Assembly (NCBI RefSeq): GCF_014898815.1
Contig: NW_026515500.1
Location: 1,240,001 to 1,304,000 of the forward strand
DNA: 64,000 bases
Direction of reading: 5' to 3'
From: Panonychus citri
Lineage: Eukaryota; Arthropoda; Arachnida; Trombidiformes; Tetranychidae
The position numbers and the translations under genes were made by a program. Of this stretch, positions 1 through 13,998 are shown one piece after another (positions within the stretch are counted from its first letter, which is position 1; each line of letters begins with the position of its first letter). The notes beneath the pieces are model-generated. The model did not search any database. It saw nothing but the letters and a program-made list of their open reading frames with translations, and had not been told where the DNA came from.

Positions 1-13
1 TGCAAGAATCGAC
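1..13 (-). CDS. Probable edge fragment of the next bHLH-PAS exon
   Basis: On the minus strand a splice acceptor (gattgtttcag) ends at position 14. The 13 bases from 13 down to 1 would complete the split Lys codon left by the exon ending at 3135, then read Ser-Ile-Leu-Ala. Phase agrees with the upstream exon (phase 2). The fragment is too short to verify against the family and the polypyrimidine tract is only fair, so this is a tentative continuation of the dysfusion-like gene off the left edge. Confidence 0.3.
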
Positions 14-3000
14 CTGAAACAATCGTGATGTAAATGCAATTGAAAGATGAAGATAAAGATGATGAAGATGATGAAGAAAGAGTAAGGAAGGAAGCAAATG
101 AGAGAGAGAGAGAGAGAGAGAGAGAAATGATGATGATGATGATGAGGATGATAAAAAGACGAGGGAGTGATTAGGATAAGATTTTTGTTCTTAATTTTTG
201 TTCACGTTGTTGTTTTGTTTTTTTTTTCTGCTTCTTCGATAATAAGATTTACAACAATTAAGTTAATTGTGAATTCGTTGATTATCATTAATATTACTTT
301 ATATTATTCTACAGCTGAAGTTTGATTGTCAATTAAATCAACAACAATTAATTTTTGATGGAGATGAGAAAGGAAGAGGAAACAGCTGAAATCTTTTAAT
401 GTTAACTATGGTTTACAAGGTTAATTGTTGTCTGATTAATAGTTATTTATTTAGATTAGGAGAGTTAATTGTTTCATTAAAGATTATCTCTCACCTTAAT
501 TTCATATTTAATTTGATTACATTTTCATTGTTTCATTTGTATTATTATTACCTAATGGTCACTACCAAAGTTAACTTGTAATTAGTAATCAAAATGACCA
601 AAAAAAAATCAATTGGATTAAATTTAAATCAATTCTTTCCATACCAACAATTTACTAATTGTTTTCCTTCATTGTTATATACAAATTAATCTTTCAAGAT
701 GTTGATTATTATTAAATATCGTTCCAATCAATAATCATTGACTCTCAAGATCAATCAATTATTTTGATGATGATGGTGATCATTTAAATCGTGATGAACA
801 ATTTAAATTAAAAAATTTAAACAACAATCAAATAGAGATCATTAAAAAAAATCAAGTTGATCAACTTTAAATCAATTTCTTCCTGTTAATCAAATCAAAT
901 CAATCGCTGTCTATCATTGTTATTGTTTCATTGTTTCACAATTAAACTTCATTAATAGTAATTAAATTTGATTCCTTGATAAGTATATTCCAATTAACAA
1001 TTAGCTCTTTTTTTCCCAAGAGATTACAAACTGAATCATTTCCGCATGATTAGACAATTAATTAATTGTTCCCAAACAATAACAACAATTTAAGAAATTA
1101 ATTCTTGTGAGGTCAATAAGAAAAACCAAAACAAACTTAATTGTAACACAAAATTAAATCATAATCATTGGCCTTTGGGGATAAGTCATTATCCTAATCA
1201 ATTAATCCTCCTCCTCATCATCATTACAATCATCATCATCATCATCATTAAGATTATAATCAAGTGTCTCTTCATTCATTGATTATAATGATAATTGAAT
1301 AGACTACTAAATAGTAACAATTTAAATGAATAACATCAATGATTAGTTTTTTTTTCAATTCTCTCATTAGATTAACATGGAGAAAGTAAAAAAAAAGTTT
1401 CGTTCTCAAAGAAAAAACTTTTACAATTAGTAAGATAATTTGTAAGCAATCAAAATTAACCATGGTTAAGAGAGATGATCACGATTCTGAGAGAGGGAGG
1501 AAAATGATGATGATGATGATAAGATGAAGAAAAGACATAAAGAGATGAAAAGATGAGGATGAAGATGAAGATGAAGATGAATATTGTTCAGCATGTTACT
1601 TATTTTTTATGCTTCTTTTTACCCTGAACTTTACTGATAGTGACCATGTCAAAATTTATTAATAAATCGTTGATTATGTATATTAACTCAAGACCAACCC
1701 AAGATATTTGATCATCTTCATCATCTTCATCATCATTTGCAACTAAGACAAGGTCAAGTCAAAGTGATGCGTTTATCATCCAAGACATTTAATCGTGACT
1801 ATCAATGTATTTACATCCTTATAAACAAAGATGAGATTTACCTGGAAAAATTTTTGTCGTGTCAAAGGTGAAACAGAAACAATCATCTCTCAAATCATCA
1901 TCTTTATCATTAACATAATCAACAAAAACTTACATAGGAAAGTGAAGGAGGATAAAAGATACTATTGGATAAGATAGGAAGAGAGGGAGGATAATGATGA
2001 TGAAGATGATGATTATCTTAATCTCCAGGTAAGTTCAAGAGAAGAGAAATTTTTCCTTCAGATTTTTTTTTTCTTCATTGGAATATAAAAATTTCCTTAT
2101 ATCTGATGAGATTCAATAATTTCCATCATGATGATCATCATCATTATCTCCATGTAATATCATCTATCAGTTAATAAGCCGATTTGTAGCTTGAAATTTA
2201 CTTCCGTCTTCTTCATCTTCATCTTCATCTTCATCTTCATCGTTTCATTCAACTTTACCTTTGTTGATCAAACAGGTAAACATTTGAAAGGCGTAAATTT
2301 GATCAATTGAAGGAATGATGATAAACTGTAATTGGATCAAGATGAAATTAAAGGCGTAATCAAATGTCAATATACAATCATGATGATAACTAAATGCCTC
2401 CCACATGATAAACTAAATTGTTTTCGTCTATCATCAAGATTCAATATGATTGATAAAATGTAAACTAATCTAATTGTCCAAACGGGCAACGATCATCACG
2501 ATCATCAACGTAAATGTCCATGTGGTTATGATTACAAGTGAATTGTCAAAGAAAAGTGAGTGAGAGAGTCACGATATGATGATGATAACGGGTCTATGGA
2601 AGATGATGACAGACTATGATGATGAAGATAACCTTAAATTTCATCTTTTGTTATAATCAACAAAAAAAAAGTTCGTTATAAATTTTGATTCTCTCATCAA
2701 TATTATTATCTAATTGCATCTATTTATATGATACATTGTTTAGACTATAGGAAACTTGAGGTGATGATAATGATGATAAAGATGATATAGGATGATAAAG
2801 AAGATGATATAATGATGATGATGATGAAAGAAAATGGTTGTTACTGATATCAACAGATAAGAAAAGTTTCTTAATGTTTTGATACATTAAAAAAAAGGCC
2901 AAGCCTGTAAGGAGATGATAATGATTATTATTATGATGATGATAATGATGATAATAGTAATATTATTTCATATAGATAATCATTATCATCATCTTCAGGA

Positions 3001-3134
3001 TGATCTGTATATATATAGAGTATCATGAAAGTGTTTTGAACTTTTTTTCATTGAGAAAACTTTTTCTGAACTTTAACTTGGATTTTGGTCTCTTGACTTT
3101 TTCTTGGCTTCGATATTGATAATTGATAACTTAC
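14..3134 (-). other. Intron of the bHLH-PAS gene, microsatellite-rich
   Basis: No coding signal seen on either strand. It contains a (GA)n tract at about 100-125, (GAT)n/(CAT)n patches near 1230, 1505, 2215 and 2815, and many copies of short AT words such as TTAATTGTT. Short open frames here are made of repeat-encoded Ser, Asp or Met runs. The donor lies at 3134/3133 on the minus strand. Confidence 0.5.
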
Positions 3135-6032
3135 TTTCTGTCCAAATGAATGAATTTCATGTCCATTGAATGAATCGAGGTGAAAACCGTTGTACTACCT
3201 TGAGCTACACATTCACGGGTTTCTGGCATAGCGACCGGCGTACAAGTGGCCAGGAAAACGGGCTCATTTCTTGAGCATAAAGGTAAATAAGAAACGTAAT
3301 GACCTTGGACAAGGACAACCTTTTGATCGCCAAATCTCATCTGACGACGAGCATTTCTTGAGATGTTCATACGGCATAAGAAAAGCCGATTATCAGGAGT
3401 AATCAAACTATTAGCCAATGGATTAGGTGATCTCATTAATTCACTTTGAATTTGGGTGTGATCTTGTTTCTCAATAATATCGTAAACTGAATCACCATGA
3501 ATGAGTAATTCCTCCTGTAGAAATGAAATAAAAAGTGTAAACAATTTAGTCCAACAGAATCAACAGAATCGAGAAGGGCAAAAAAAAAACTCCAACAATT
3601 AACCGTTAATCTAAAATTAAATGTGTATTATCACAGATTGACAAACAATTAGCAAATCAAATGATAATAATGAACGCACTGATTGAACCCATTTTATTAA
3701 TAACTGACCAGCACAATCACTGTTATTTTACTGGTCAGTCTACTTAATCATTATAATCTTGTTGATATATTTCATAATAATATTGAATCTCATACTTATC
3801 ACTTATCATTTATATAAGTGACCATAATAATAGCTTTGACCTGAATTCCAGGTCACTTTTTTTTTACAATATATATTAATGTTATCATTATTGTTACTAT
3901 TGTTTGATAATAATAGTAATGGTCAACATAATGGTCACTTTTTAAACCACAAAATCTTTGTCCATTTTTTTACCTCTCATGTAAACATCACTTTTTTTGT
4001 CTCAGCTACTTAAATCATACATGTTGAGGTTAAATTGTTACCCTAACCTATAATCAGATCAGTTAATTTTTTCCCTTCTCAGCTACTAAACCCTCACTCG
4101 AACTCCCACTCCCACCACCCCTTTATCTTCCTCATCATTAGATCTCCATCTTTCTCTTTCTTTTTTGCATCCTCATCTTTTTTTTCTTGTTTTCTCTCTT
4201 CTTAAAAATGTAAATTAATCATTTCTACGCTTTAACTGACCATTCAAACCAATGATTAGCTTGACCAGTTAACCACCTAAAGGAAATTAGGTCAATTTGT
4301 TTTTTTTGTTTTGTTCTTCGGTTCGTCGAATAGAAAAGAACTGTTCTTTTCGTTTCGTTAGAATGAGAAAATTATCTCAATCGTAATTCGGTTGCGAAAA
4401 AGTTTTCTTTTCTGGGTTCGTTCAAAAGGCTTGGCATTATCATCCTCATCATCTTCAGGTATGACCATCATCAACTTGTATCTATCTCGATGCTTCTGTT
4501 TATTTCCAATGTTTATCATCAATCGAGCTTCCGATTCTCTCTCTCTCTCTCTCAAATTGTATCACTTTTTCTGCCTCTCCCTTCCTATCCTACCTGTTAC
4601 CTGACTCACCTTGTTATTCAATCTGCAAATAAAACAACACAAGACTAAATCTTGAATGGATATTCAATGAACACTCCTCGATTATTTGGATTACTCCTTA
4701 ATCCTAAATGAGCTCAATTGTTAATCATTTATTTATGATCATCTATTTACTATTATCACTTATTATTATTATGATGTATATAAAATTTCAAGTGTGATGA
4801 AAACTCAGGTGAGGCCAATTGATGAGGATGCTAATGATTAAAGGTGATGAAATGATAACAAGTGTTACAATGATAAATTATTATCATTATTATTATTATA
4901 TCAGATTCTATCATGTTAACATAATAATAAATAAATAATCAGGCTCATTATCAACTCTAATCATTGTCTAATTAATCAATCAAATGATAAACTAAAATTG
5001 ATTACCAGTTGATTGTTAGCATTAGTTAAGCTAATATATTTTTTTCCTATGTAATAATCAATTGATAAATTGATCAGCATGAGACTTGGACAACATACTG
5101 AGTGAGTAATTTTATTTTTAATCATCAACTTAAATCATCATCATCATCACTAAGGATTAAATAATAAATTGACAATCAATTAAATGGTCATCTAATTAAA
5201 TCACCACTGATCAGATTAACAACAATTAGCTGACCTGACAAATTATCAGGTCAATTAGTTAAGCTTTTTAGTTTTGTTGTGTCAATTGATTGGATAATCA
5301 AAGGTATTAAATCATTGATTAAACAATTAAATTGATTTGTGATTTGATTGTCTGATAAGTTTCAATTGTTACCTGTTGATTAATTGATTGTGTCATTTCT
5401 AACTTTTCAAATTAACTGTCAAAAGAAAACGTAAAACATACAAATTGTTGGAAATTAAATTCATCAGGAAATTAACTTTATTTTTTCTCATTAATTCTGT
5501 AATTTTTTCTTCTTTATTTGTTAATTTTAATTATAATTGAAACTATTTACTGTTCACTACAATTTAGAAACTTTATTGACATTTAACTAATTTAGTTGCA
5601 AGAGAAATTAGAGGAAAATTTCAATTGCAAACATCCCTCAAAGTATATGTAAGAATCAATCATTTTGCAATCAAGGTAAATCAAGGTAAATGTATTAATA
5701 CAATTGATTAGTTTTTTTCTTGTACTTTCTTTGGGTTAACCCGCCTTTGGATTTAGTGTACAGGTAAATAGACAAAAACGAAATACAAATTGTGATAAAT
5801 TTACAATTAAACAAAAAGGAGAAACAAATTTCAAGCTCAATCAGGTAGGAAAAGTGAGAGAGAGAGAGAAAATCTCAGGTAAATCTCAAGGTGAAGGGAG
5901 TGAAAGCGTAGCTAATTTAGTGTATGAGAGAGAGAAGGTAAATTGGAAAAGATTATTTTGACATAAGAGACAAGGTAAAACATTTTAAATGGACGTTGGT
6001 CAAGAAGATGATGAAGAAGAGGGTGGAAGAGT

Positions 6033-6067
<35 letters not shown>

Positions 6068-9000
6068 GAGGTAAAGGAGGCCCCTTGTGGTGAGAGAGGG
6101 TCACTCTTAGTCTTGGTTGAGGTAAAGGTAATTTTTTGTTTCTCAATCGATCCTTTTGATGATGAACTTTATGAAATGTTCATTTGTATTATCATTTAAT
6201 TTCATATACCCAGTAGGTGGTTAGTCAATGTGGGAGTGTGCCATTGATTGAATATATTGCTATTTCAAATATTAATTGTTGTTATGGAAACACTGAAACC
6301 TAATCAATTTCAATATTAAGGTGTTGCAATTAAAACAACAGAAAAACATTAACATTGATGAAGATGCGGATAAAACTTGACAAGGATTGATGCTTATTGT
6401 TGCTTTTATCCTTGTGTATTATATTAGCATCAAATGATATCATCTCTCTCTCTCTCTTTTGCTTAATTTCAATGCTCAGAATTGAGTGTGAAAAAAATAG
6501 TTTGTTAAGACAAAATATCGCCTCAGGGTGAATGGCGTTTTAATTGACTCTCATTCTCTTTCTTTTTTCTCTCTCTTTTTCTTAAAGTTTCCATTTCATC
6601 AGTTAGTAAATTTTTCTTACAAGTGAAAGAGAGAAAGCAAGAGATAGGGAGAGAGAGAGAGAGAGGAGTGATGTAGATTAGAAACCAACACCACCCTCCA
6701 CCTCTTCATCCTCTCACTCCTCTCCACTCTCACCCCACTCAAGATCCGGGTTCATTCAGGTTGTAAATATGTAGTAATTTCAATGAACAGAATGAGTAAT
6801 GAAAAAATAAGAGAGAAAAAAATTCGATAGAAAAAAAATCATGACGATGATGATGATGATTACTGATTAATGATTATTATTACTCAATGAATTTATTTTA
6901 TCGAGAATAAATTATTGCATCGGGTTAATTATAAATTAGTTAAACAATAAGGTTTCGTAATTATCATAATCTAATAAGATAATTATCGAAACTTATTAAA
7001 ATTATTAATTCAATCTAGAATTTGTCTTCTCAATTCTAGAAAAATTCTGAAAGTGAGTCTAACATATATGATGACAAGAGTTCTAACCTTGAAGAGTTAA
7101 TTGTTATGATTATAATTGCAATTAAAAGATAATAATCAAATCAACTGATGAAAAGTTAAACAAAAACAATTGAGTTAATAATCATTACCATCACTATATA
7201 AATAAGATAATATTTTATTGCGATAATAACAAATACATTTATATATATCATCCTCATCCTCATCCTCATCTTCATCTTAATCTTCATCTTATCATCAATT
7301 TCATTCATTTAATTACATCAATGAAGTTTACAATGAACAACAATCAATGAATTGGAAATTTTTTTTTCTAATTTACTATTAATACTCAATGAGAGAGAGC
7401 AAAAAATTTTCGTGATTTGTATCATTTATCTTGGATGAAGATGAAGATGATAAAGAAGATAAACTATGTCTTTAGTGAGAGAGATGATGATGAGGAGAAA
7501 AGTCATCATCATGATAATTTTTTTTTCTTTGCCTCCAAACGAAAAAAAAAACTATCATTCATTAAAACCTCAAGAGTTGTAATATTTTTCATTGAGGAAA
7601 ATGAAAGTTAATTACAAAACCAGAGTGAAAACAATTAAAACCATGAAACATTTTACAATTACGATTGATTGTCAATTCTATTACAAACAATTAATTAATT
7701 ACTTACCATTGAATGTCCCAAGTATTCAGCAGCATTATCAGATATGTACAACAATTTACCATTTTGTGTCATCATCATTAAGAAACCACTTAGAGCCTGA
7801 AACAAATTAAAAAGAATAACAATTAATCCAAACAATTAATTTATCTATTGAAACCAATAACAATTAAGATTAATTCAATCAAACAACAGAGTAAATTAGT
7901 TTTATTTTTCAGTTAATTGTCACCATTATCATCATTGATAAATGATTAACAATCATTATAATCAACCCAAAAAGAAATGGATTCAATTTGTAAACGTGAT
8001 CGAGTTAATTGTATAAATATCAAATGATATTCAATTAGCTGATTGTTAATGTTAATCAACTAATAAATGATAACAATTAACCTGTAGGGTAAAATATTAA
8101 TAGAAAAAAAATTCCAATTCTACTGAAAAATTGAACGAAACGAAAACTTTTTCTAAGAAGAAAAAAGTTTCGACTTTTACACACAAAATCGACATTAAAA
8201 CGAATCAATTTTTTTTTCAATTTTCTTTTTCTCAATCAAGGTTAATGATGAGATTTTCCAAGCGAAATCATTTTTAATTGTTATTATCATTTTCGCTATC
8301 AGTTAATTGTTACCATGTAGAAAGAGAATAATAATAAATTCAACCCTGAGCTTCTGAATATCAACAATTAATGATGAGTTTTCTATTCTCTATCGAACTT
8401 TTTATTTCTTCTCTTTCAAGAAAAAGTTCACCTGTAAATCTTATACAATCACCTGTTCGTTATTATTATTGTTATCCACTATTCTTATTGCATAAGCTTC
8501 TGTTTATCATCATTATCATCATCATCTACAACATCATCTTCATCTTTATCTTCATCTTCATCATTGTTTTTCTTATACTTCTTTGGGTTAATTACAATTA
8601 AAGTTAATCATAATCAAGGGATACGCTTTTTAATGAATATATAGTCACGTTAATATCCTAATGCTCATCATCATCATCATCATCCTTGTCTTCATCATCT
8701 TCCAACCTCATCATCATCTTTTGTTTTCATCGTTGCAACGAAATCGTAACTTTGTTTTGTTCATTTCTATTAAAATTAATATATTAACAATCAAATCTAA
8801 ATATTGATTCAATTAGATTTATATTTCCTCTTAAAATCATTGATAACATTTTCTTGCTTAATTTGATTAAATTTAATCATGAGAAACAATTAATTTTTTA
8901 TCCTGATAGTTAATTAACATCTGCCTATCTATTACTAATATATTAACTGTATGAGTTAATTGTTAATTATAATTGAAACCAAGAAAACAATGAGGTAACT

Positions 9001-12000
9001 TAATTAATCACTTAATCATATTACTATTATTATTATTATTGATTACAATTAGGATAAAATATCAATATAGAAAAAATTTGTTGTAACAATTAACCAAAAT
9101 AAAGTTAATCATATAAATATATAAGATAATCAAACTATTTGGAAAAAAAGTTAATTGTGATTAAGTGGATATAAAAACAATACGAAACTATTATAACAAT
9201 TAAATCTCAATGACAACAATTTACCAAAGGTAACAAGTAATCAGGAAAATGTGAACCGGAACGTAAGTTAAAAGTTAAATTAACTAAACTAAATCAAAGA
9301 GAATTAAATTAATAACAATCAATGGAATGAAGGTTCACTGGTTCGTGATTAACTTCAATTGGAAAAAATTAACTTTTACAATTAACATTAGTTATCATTA
9401 GATTGTTGCCCTACAATCACAAAACGATTTGTTTGTGTTTCTCTTTGTATGTAATATATAAGAAAAAACTTTTACTTTTCATCTTCATTCATTTCCATTT
9501 TTCTTAATCATCATCTTGATCATCATCATCTCTTAAATAGCCTCCAGGCTAATCAGGTATCTATACAAGTTGATGTACTGATGATGAAGATAATGATGAT
9601 GATGATGAGAGTCTATGAGTTTTGCCTTAAGGATTTTGTCTTAACTCTGGAAATACAAGTTAGTATATATTGGGAATAACTTTTTTCTTACTTGGGATAT
9701 TATTGTAATTACAATTAGCAATTTACAATCACATTAATTTTTTGATTGTTCCAAATGATCAACAATAATGTATTATCCTGATCATTTTAATGTCTCTCTC
9801 TCTCTCTCTCTATCCTAATGATTAACTAATATTTTCAGTACAATTAACTTGAGACATACAAGAAAACAAAGCAACAATTTAAAAAAAAACAGGAAGGAAA
9901 ATCAAATTGAACGATAATCACAAAAATTTGAACTGAATTAATTTCAATAAATCTTAATTATTTGAAGGTATTTATTGATTGTTGATTATCTAAGTTGATT
10001 GGTGTCTTATGGTGATTAACAATTGTGATTGAGGATAATGATTAGGAGGATAATCATCTTTGGATATCTCATCTCATGTTGATGATGAACAATTTTGATT
10101 GCTTTTGATATTGCAAAGTGATTGTCAATCAACTCGCAGAGAGATGATGATGATGTTGATGGGGAGGAGGAGGTGGAAGATGATGGTGAAGAAGAAGATG
10201 ATGATGATGATGATGACCAAGGGGGAGGGTGGAAAGTTATTTTCTTCTTCTTCTCATCATCATCATTACTTGGAGGCAAGAAGAGAGGGCGGAGAGGTTA
10301 TTTGGAGGATGTAACCATAGGGCTTCCAATTAATAACATACAAGAGTTTAGACAGCTAATTGTATTTCCACTAATAGCATAACAACAAACCTTGCAAATT
10401 AGTTAGTTGATTAGTTGAGTTACTTAGTTTATTCAAGTAGTTTATCAGTTTCAGATTATCTTGTATACAGGTAAGTATTTTTGTACAGGTAAACTTTTCT
10501 TTCGACTTTAACTTTTTAAGGTTGGATCTTTGATTTTTTTTTCTCTCTTCTTTCTTATTACCTGATCATTTATATATCGTCGATGTGGTTAAACGTTGAG
10601 TGTGTGTGTGTGTGTTGAATGGTAACTGAAAACTACAATTAAAAGGTAGATAATTATAATTGTTACGATAATTGTAACAATCAATGAATCGCAACTTAAC
10701 TTTGGCTTCTTGATTTTATCTCTTCTCTATTGACTTCTCACTTTGGTGATTCTCATGTTGGAAACTTTTTTCTTTCGAACTTGTTTTTACCGCTCATTTT
10801 GTTTTTCTATTCTATTAGAACTTTTTTCTTCTTCTTCTTAATTGTTATTAGTTAATTGTTGCTATTAATTAGAGTAAATTTAATAACTTACCTTTGAAAA
10901 GCCAAAGTGTGGCATCGGCATCTCTGGTAGCATTTCATGTTTACGAAAAGCTGAAAATAAATTGTAAAAGTTTGTTTAATTTACGAGTTAATTGTTGTCT
11001 AATTTTTGGTCAATTTTAACTTTTAATCTTAATTGTTGTCAATATTTTAAAAATAGGTGATTGATTAATGATTATTATCATTGATTTGATTGAGTGTTTT
11101 TCATTTTATGCAAACATTAATTGTTAACCGTTGGTATATTTAAATATAATAACTACTTGAATCAATATTGATTAAGTTAATTGTCTCATGTTTGATGAAG
11201 GGGGTTTTCAGTTAATCAAATTACTTTTAAACAATACACAATTAATGAGTAAGATTTACCATTGATCAATCAACAATTTAATCAAATCTCATTTTACTTT
11301 AATATTGATTTAAATGGTCAAGTGAGTGTGAAAATCAAAAGATACACAATTAAATTTAATTGTCGTAAAGTTATTTGTTTAAATTCAAGTGATCATTATG
11401 ATCTGTTAACAATCAAATCAAATTAGATTGAGAAAAAAAAATTTTCTTCTATTCTTGATCATTAAATTTAATTGTGATTAAGAAAATAAGAACTATTAAA
11501 TTATCATTTGATTGTTTTAATCATGAGAATCAATGAAAATATTATTTATATCAATACGATTTTAAATCAAATATACTAAACTAATTTAACTTACAAATTA
11601 AATTGTCAATTATTTAAATATGATGATTACAGGTTAGGATAATTAGCTAATCAAAGTGAATTTAAATCTAATTATATTAAGAACAATTTTTTTTTGGTAA
11701 TACGCTAATTATCAGGTAATCAACATAAACCATAATCATATAATCATAATAATCTATATAATTATGATTATTATGTAAATAATATTACAATTAGTTAATC
11801 ATCAGCAACAACAAGGGATCAATGGTAATATTATCAAGGTAAATTTTATCGTTAATCGTCAAAGTGAAAATCAAATTGTTTGGATGCGGGTTTTAATCAT
11901 TTCTACCTGTGATTTATATTATATGAGAAAATCAATACTGATTAATGATAATAATGAAAGAATCTGAATAAAGGTAAATTAAATCAATAGAAAATCAATG

Positions 12001-12142
12001 AATAATTAGTAAATTTATCTAAATGCTGATCGAGTGAAATATAATTTGAATAAAAAGATAATATCAACTTGATGATGATAAAGATGAAGGTGATTAGCAA
12101 GATGGAGATTAGGATGATATCATCATGATAAAGATCATTTTG

Positions 12143-12183
<41 letters not shown>

Positions 12184-13998
12184 GGAGGGAGGGAGGAAGA
12201 AAATGATTATCCATAAGTCGAAGTATCAATTTTTGTTTCTCTTGCTATTCTTATGTAACATTAATTTGAATCTCTCTCAAGATGATGAGGATGAAGATGA
12301 GGTTAAGAGGATGTAATCCTGTGGTACTTGATGTGGTACTTGTGGTGGAAATGCTTTGACCGCTGGTCTGTTATCAGAAGAAAATTTTTCATTATCTTTG
12401 TAATGGAAACTTGAAAATTCATATTTATCATCCTTACAGATCCTTAATCATTATCCCTGATTTAATGATCTCTATTGATTAGCATTGGCTTTCTGTTCAT
12501 TTTTTTTTTTGATTGTTGTTTTAATTTCACTTTAATTAGGAGGTTGATTGTAACCAAAGACCCACTAATTACAGGTTCAAGTTAATAAACAATCATGTTA
12601 ATGATGATCATCAGGTAAACAAGTTACTATTATTTACCTGGTGGATTAGGGGGCGGTGGGAGGTTTCCAATCATCTTCATCTTCATCTTTATTTTTTGTT
12701 TTTTTTCAATCAAAATTATCTAATACCTTATGAAGATGAGGATGAGGATGATGAGAATGATGAAGATGCGATACTAAAGTGGGAGGAGGAGGAAAATATT
12801 AGATAATTTTTTTTTCTTCTTTTTTTCTATCAATTTAATCTTAATATTGGATTTATTTTCGCCATTATTATTACATAACCTGAGATTCATAATTCATCCT
12901 AACGAACAATCAGATTATCGTTTATTAATCATCATCTCATCTCCTCCCACAATTAATCAATGTTTTTCCACCTCCTTCCGGTTTCATGTTTCTCTCGATA
13001 ATATTAATATAAAAGATGAAAACTAATTTCCGCTTTTTCTTAAAATTTTTAATTGTTGGGATAACTTTTTTTTTTCTTCATCTTCTATGTAAAAATATTC
13101 AAACTAAATTAAGATAATGATGATGATGATGATGAAGGATAAATACGATAAGAGGATCACCTGTTGAGTGGTGTGAACAGAAACCCGATCAATTGAATCA
13201 ATCGATTGTGGGAACCATCATCATAATGTCAATTCTCAATATATTTATCATCCTCATCTTCCTTTGAATAACTACTTTGAATTATTCTCATTCTCATCTG
13301 AACATTTTCCTATCTTCTCAATGGTGAACAACATCTTAAATGGTTAGTTTATCATCTCTCATTGAATAATCATAACAATTAGTTAATTATCCTTAAGTAT
13401 ATTGATTGACATGTCTTAGTTTTTTTCTCCATCCTCATCTCTTTTATAACAAGATCATCATCATCATCATCATCATCATCATCTTAACTATTATCATCCA
13501 TGGTTAACCTTTTATATTAATATTAACAATGAATTACCACCAACCGTTTACAACAATCAATAGTTAATTCATTATTTTTTTTGATCATCTAATCATTTAT
13601 TTACTGAATTAAAGTTTGTCACTCCTACGTATTTTAATTGAACGCTAATTGAATATAAGGTTTGAAGGTTAATTGTTGAAAATCAAACAACCATTTTGAC
13701 TCATTAATCTAACACCTTAATTAAATTGACAACAACGAGTTGATTTATATTTATGTTTGAGGGTAAAGGGTTAATAATGAAATTTAATCAATACACTGAT
13801 TTACTTACCATTCTGGAAGTAATTTGATTTCCTTACGTAGACACAAACCAATGCCATTAATTGTAATTGCGACAATCGCTGACGGGTTGATGACGGAAGT
13901 GGCAATAGATCACGAAGATTAGCAATCTCGGCGTTAATTGAGTCTCGGCGTTGTTTGGACGCTCCTTTAGTTGATTTGCTTGCATCGCAGGTATACAT
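3135..13998 (-). CDS. dys: Dysfusion/NPAS4-type bHLH-PAS transcription factor, 5' part
   Basis: Minus-strand exons, 5' to 3': 13998-13809, 10950-10892, 7796-7707 and 3514-3135, with phases 1, 0, 0 and 2 at the donors, all GT/AG. The start Met at 13998 precedes a basic helix-loop-helix with KSTKGASKQRRDSINAEI and LRDLLPLP, the hallmark of the dysfusion/NPAS4 group. The second exon ends in MPHFGFSK. The third encodes the PAS-A start (LLYISDNAAEYLGHSM) and the fourth continues it (LLIHGDSVYDIIEKQDH) into the beginning of PAS-B (SMDMKFIHLDRK). The family forms heterodimers with ARNT/Tango and regulates transcription in the nucleus; the fly gene acts in tracheal fusion. The introns are 2.9 to 4.2 kb and non-coding. 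The rest of PAS-B and the C-terminal activation region lie beyond the left edge. Family assignment is strong; dysfusion rather than another NPAS4-like paralogue is inferred from the motif match and the arthropod context. Confidence 0.9.
3515..7706 (-). other. Intron of the bHLH-PAS gene
   Basis: No exon seen. It holds a cluster of TGACC/GGTCA words at 3703-4294, two short inverted repeats (3703-3711 with 3731-3739, and 3837-3843 with 3849-3855), and GA/CT tracts at about 4535-4552, 6036-6062, 6440-6460 and 6650-6664. Small open frames are repeat-derived. Confidence 0.5.
3703..4294. promoter_or_regulatory. Cluster of TGACC/GGTCA words, possible regulatory block
   Basis: TGACC or its complement occurs about ten times in 590 bases, starting at 3706, 3733, 3819, 3837, 3851, 3921, 3933, 4237, 4262 and 4290. 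Two pairs are arranged as inverted repeats: ACTGACCAG/CTGGTCAGT with a 19-base loop, and TGACCTG/CAGGTCA with a 5-base spacer. AGGTCA is the classic nuclear-receptor half site, but no function is shown here. Confidence 0.3.
7797..10891 (-). other. Intron of the bHLH-PAS gene
   Basis: AT-rich and without coding signal. It contains (CAT)n/(GAT)n patches around 8660, 9590 and 10195, a (CT)n tract near 9793-9812 and a (GT)n run near 10600. The overlapping opposite-strand open frames at about 10016-10380 read the same GAT repeat as Ser on one strand and Asp or Met on the other, which argues against coding. Confidence 0.5.
10951..13808 (-). other. Intron of the bHLH-PAS gene
   Basis: No coding signal. 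Contains a 35-base (GA)n tract at 12146-12180 followed by GGAG-type repeats to about 12196, and a (CAT)n tract at about 13455-13482. Dense in AT words such as TTAATTGTT and its complement. Confidence 0.5.
12146..12196. repeat. (GA)n microsatellite with GGAG tail
   Basis: A simple dinucleotide run followed by about four GGAG units. Both strands are open by virtue of the repeat (Arg/Glu on one, Ser/Leu on the other). Confidence 0.9.

Noticed and set aside
10016..10382. Overlapping open frames on both strands (71-87 codons)
   Set aside because: All read the same GAT/GGA repeat; runs of Ser, Asp or Met on alternate strands show no real protein.
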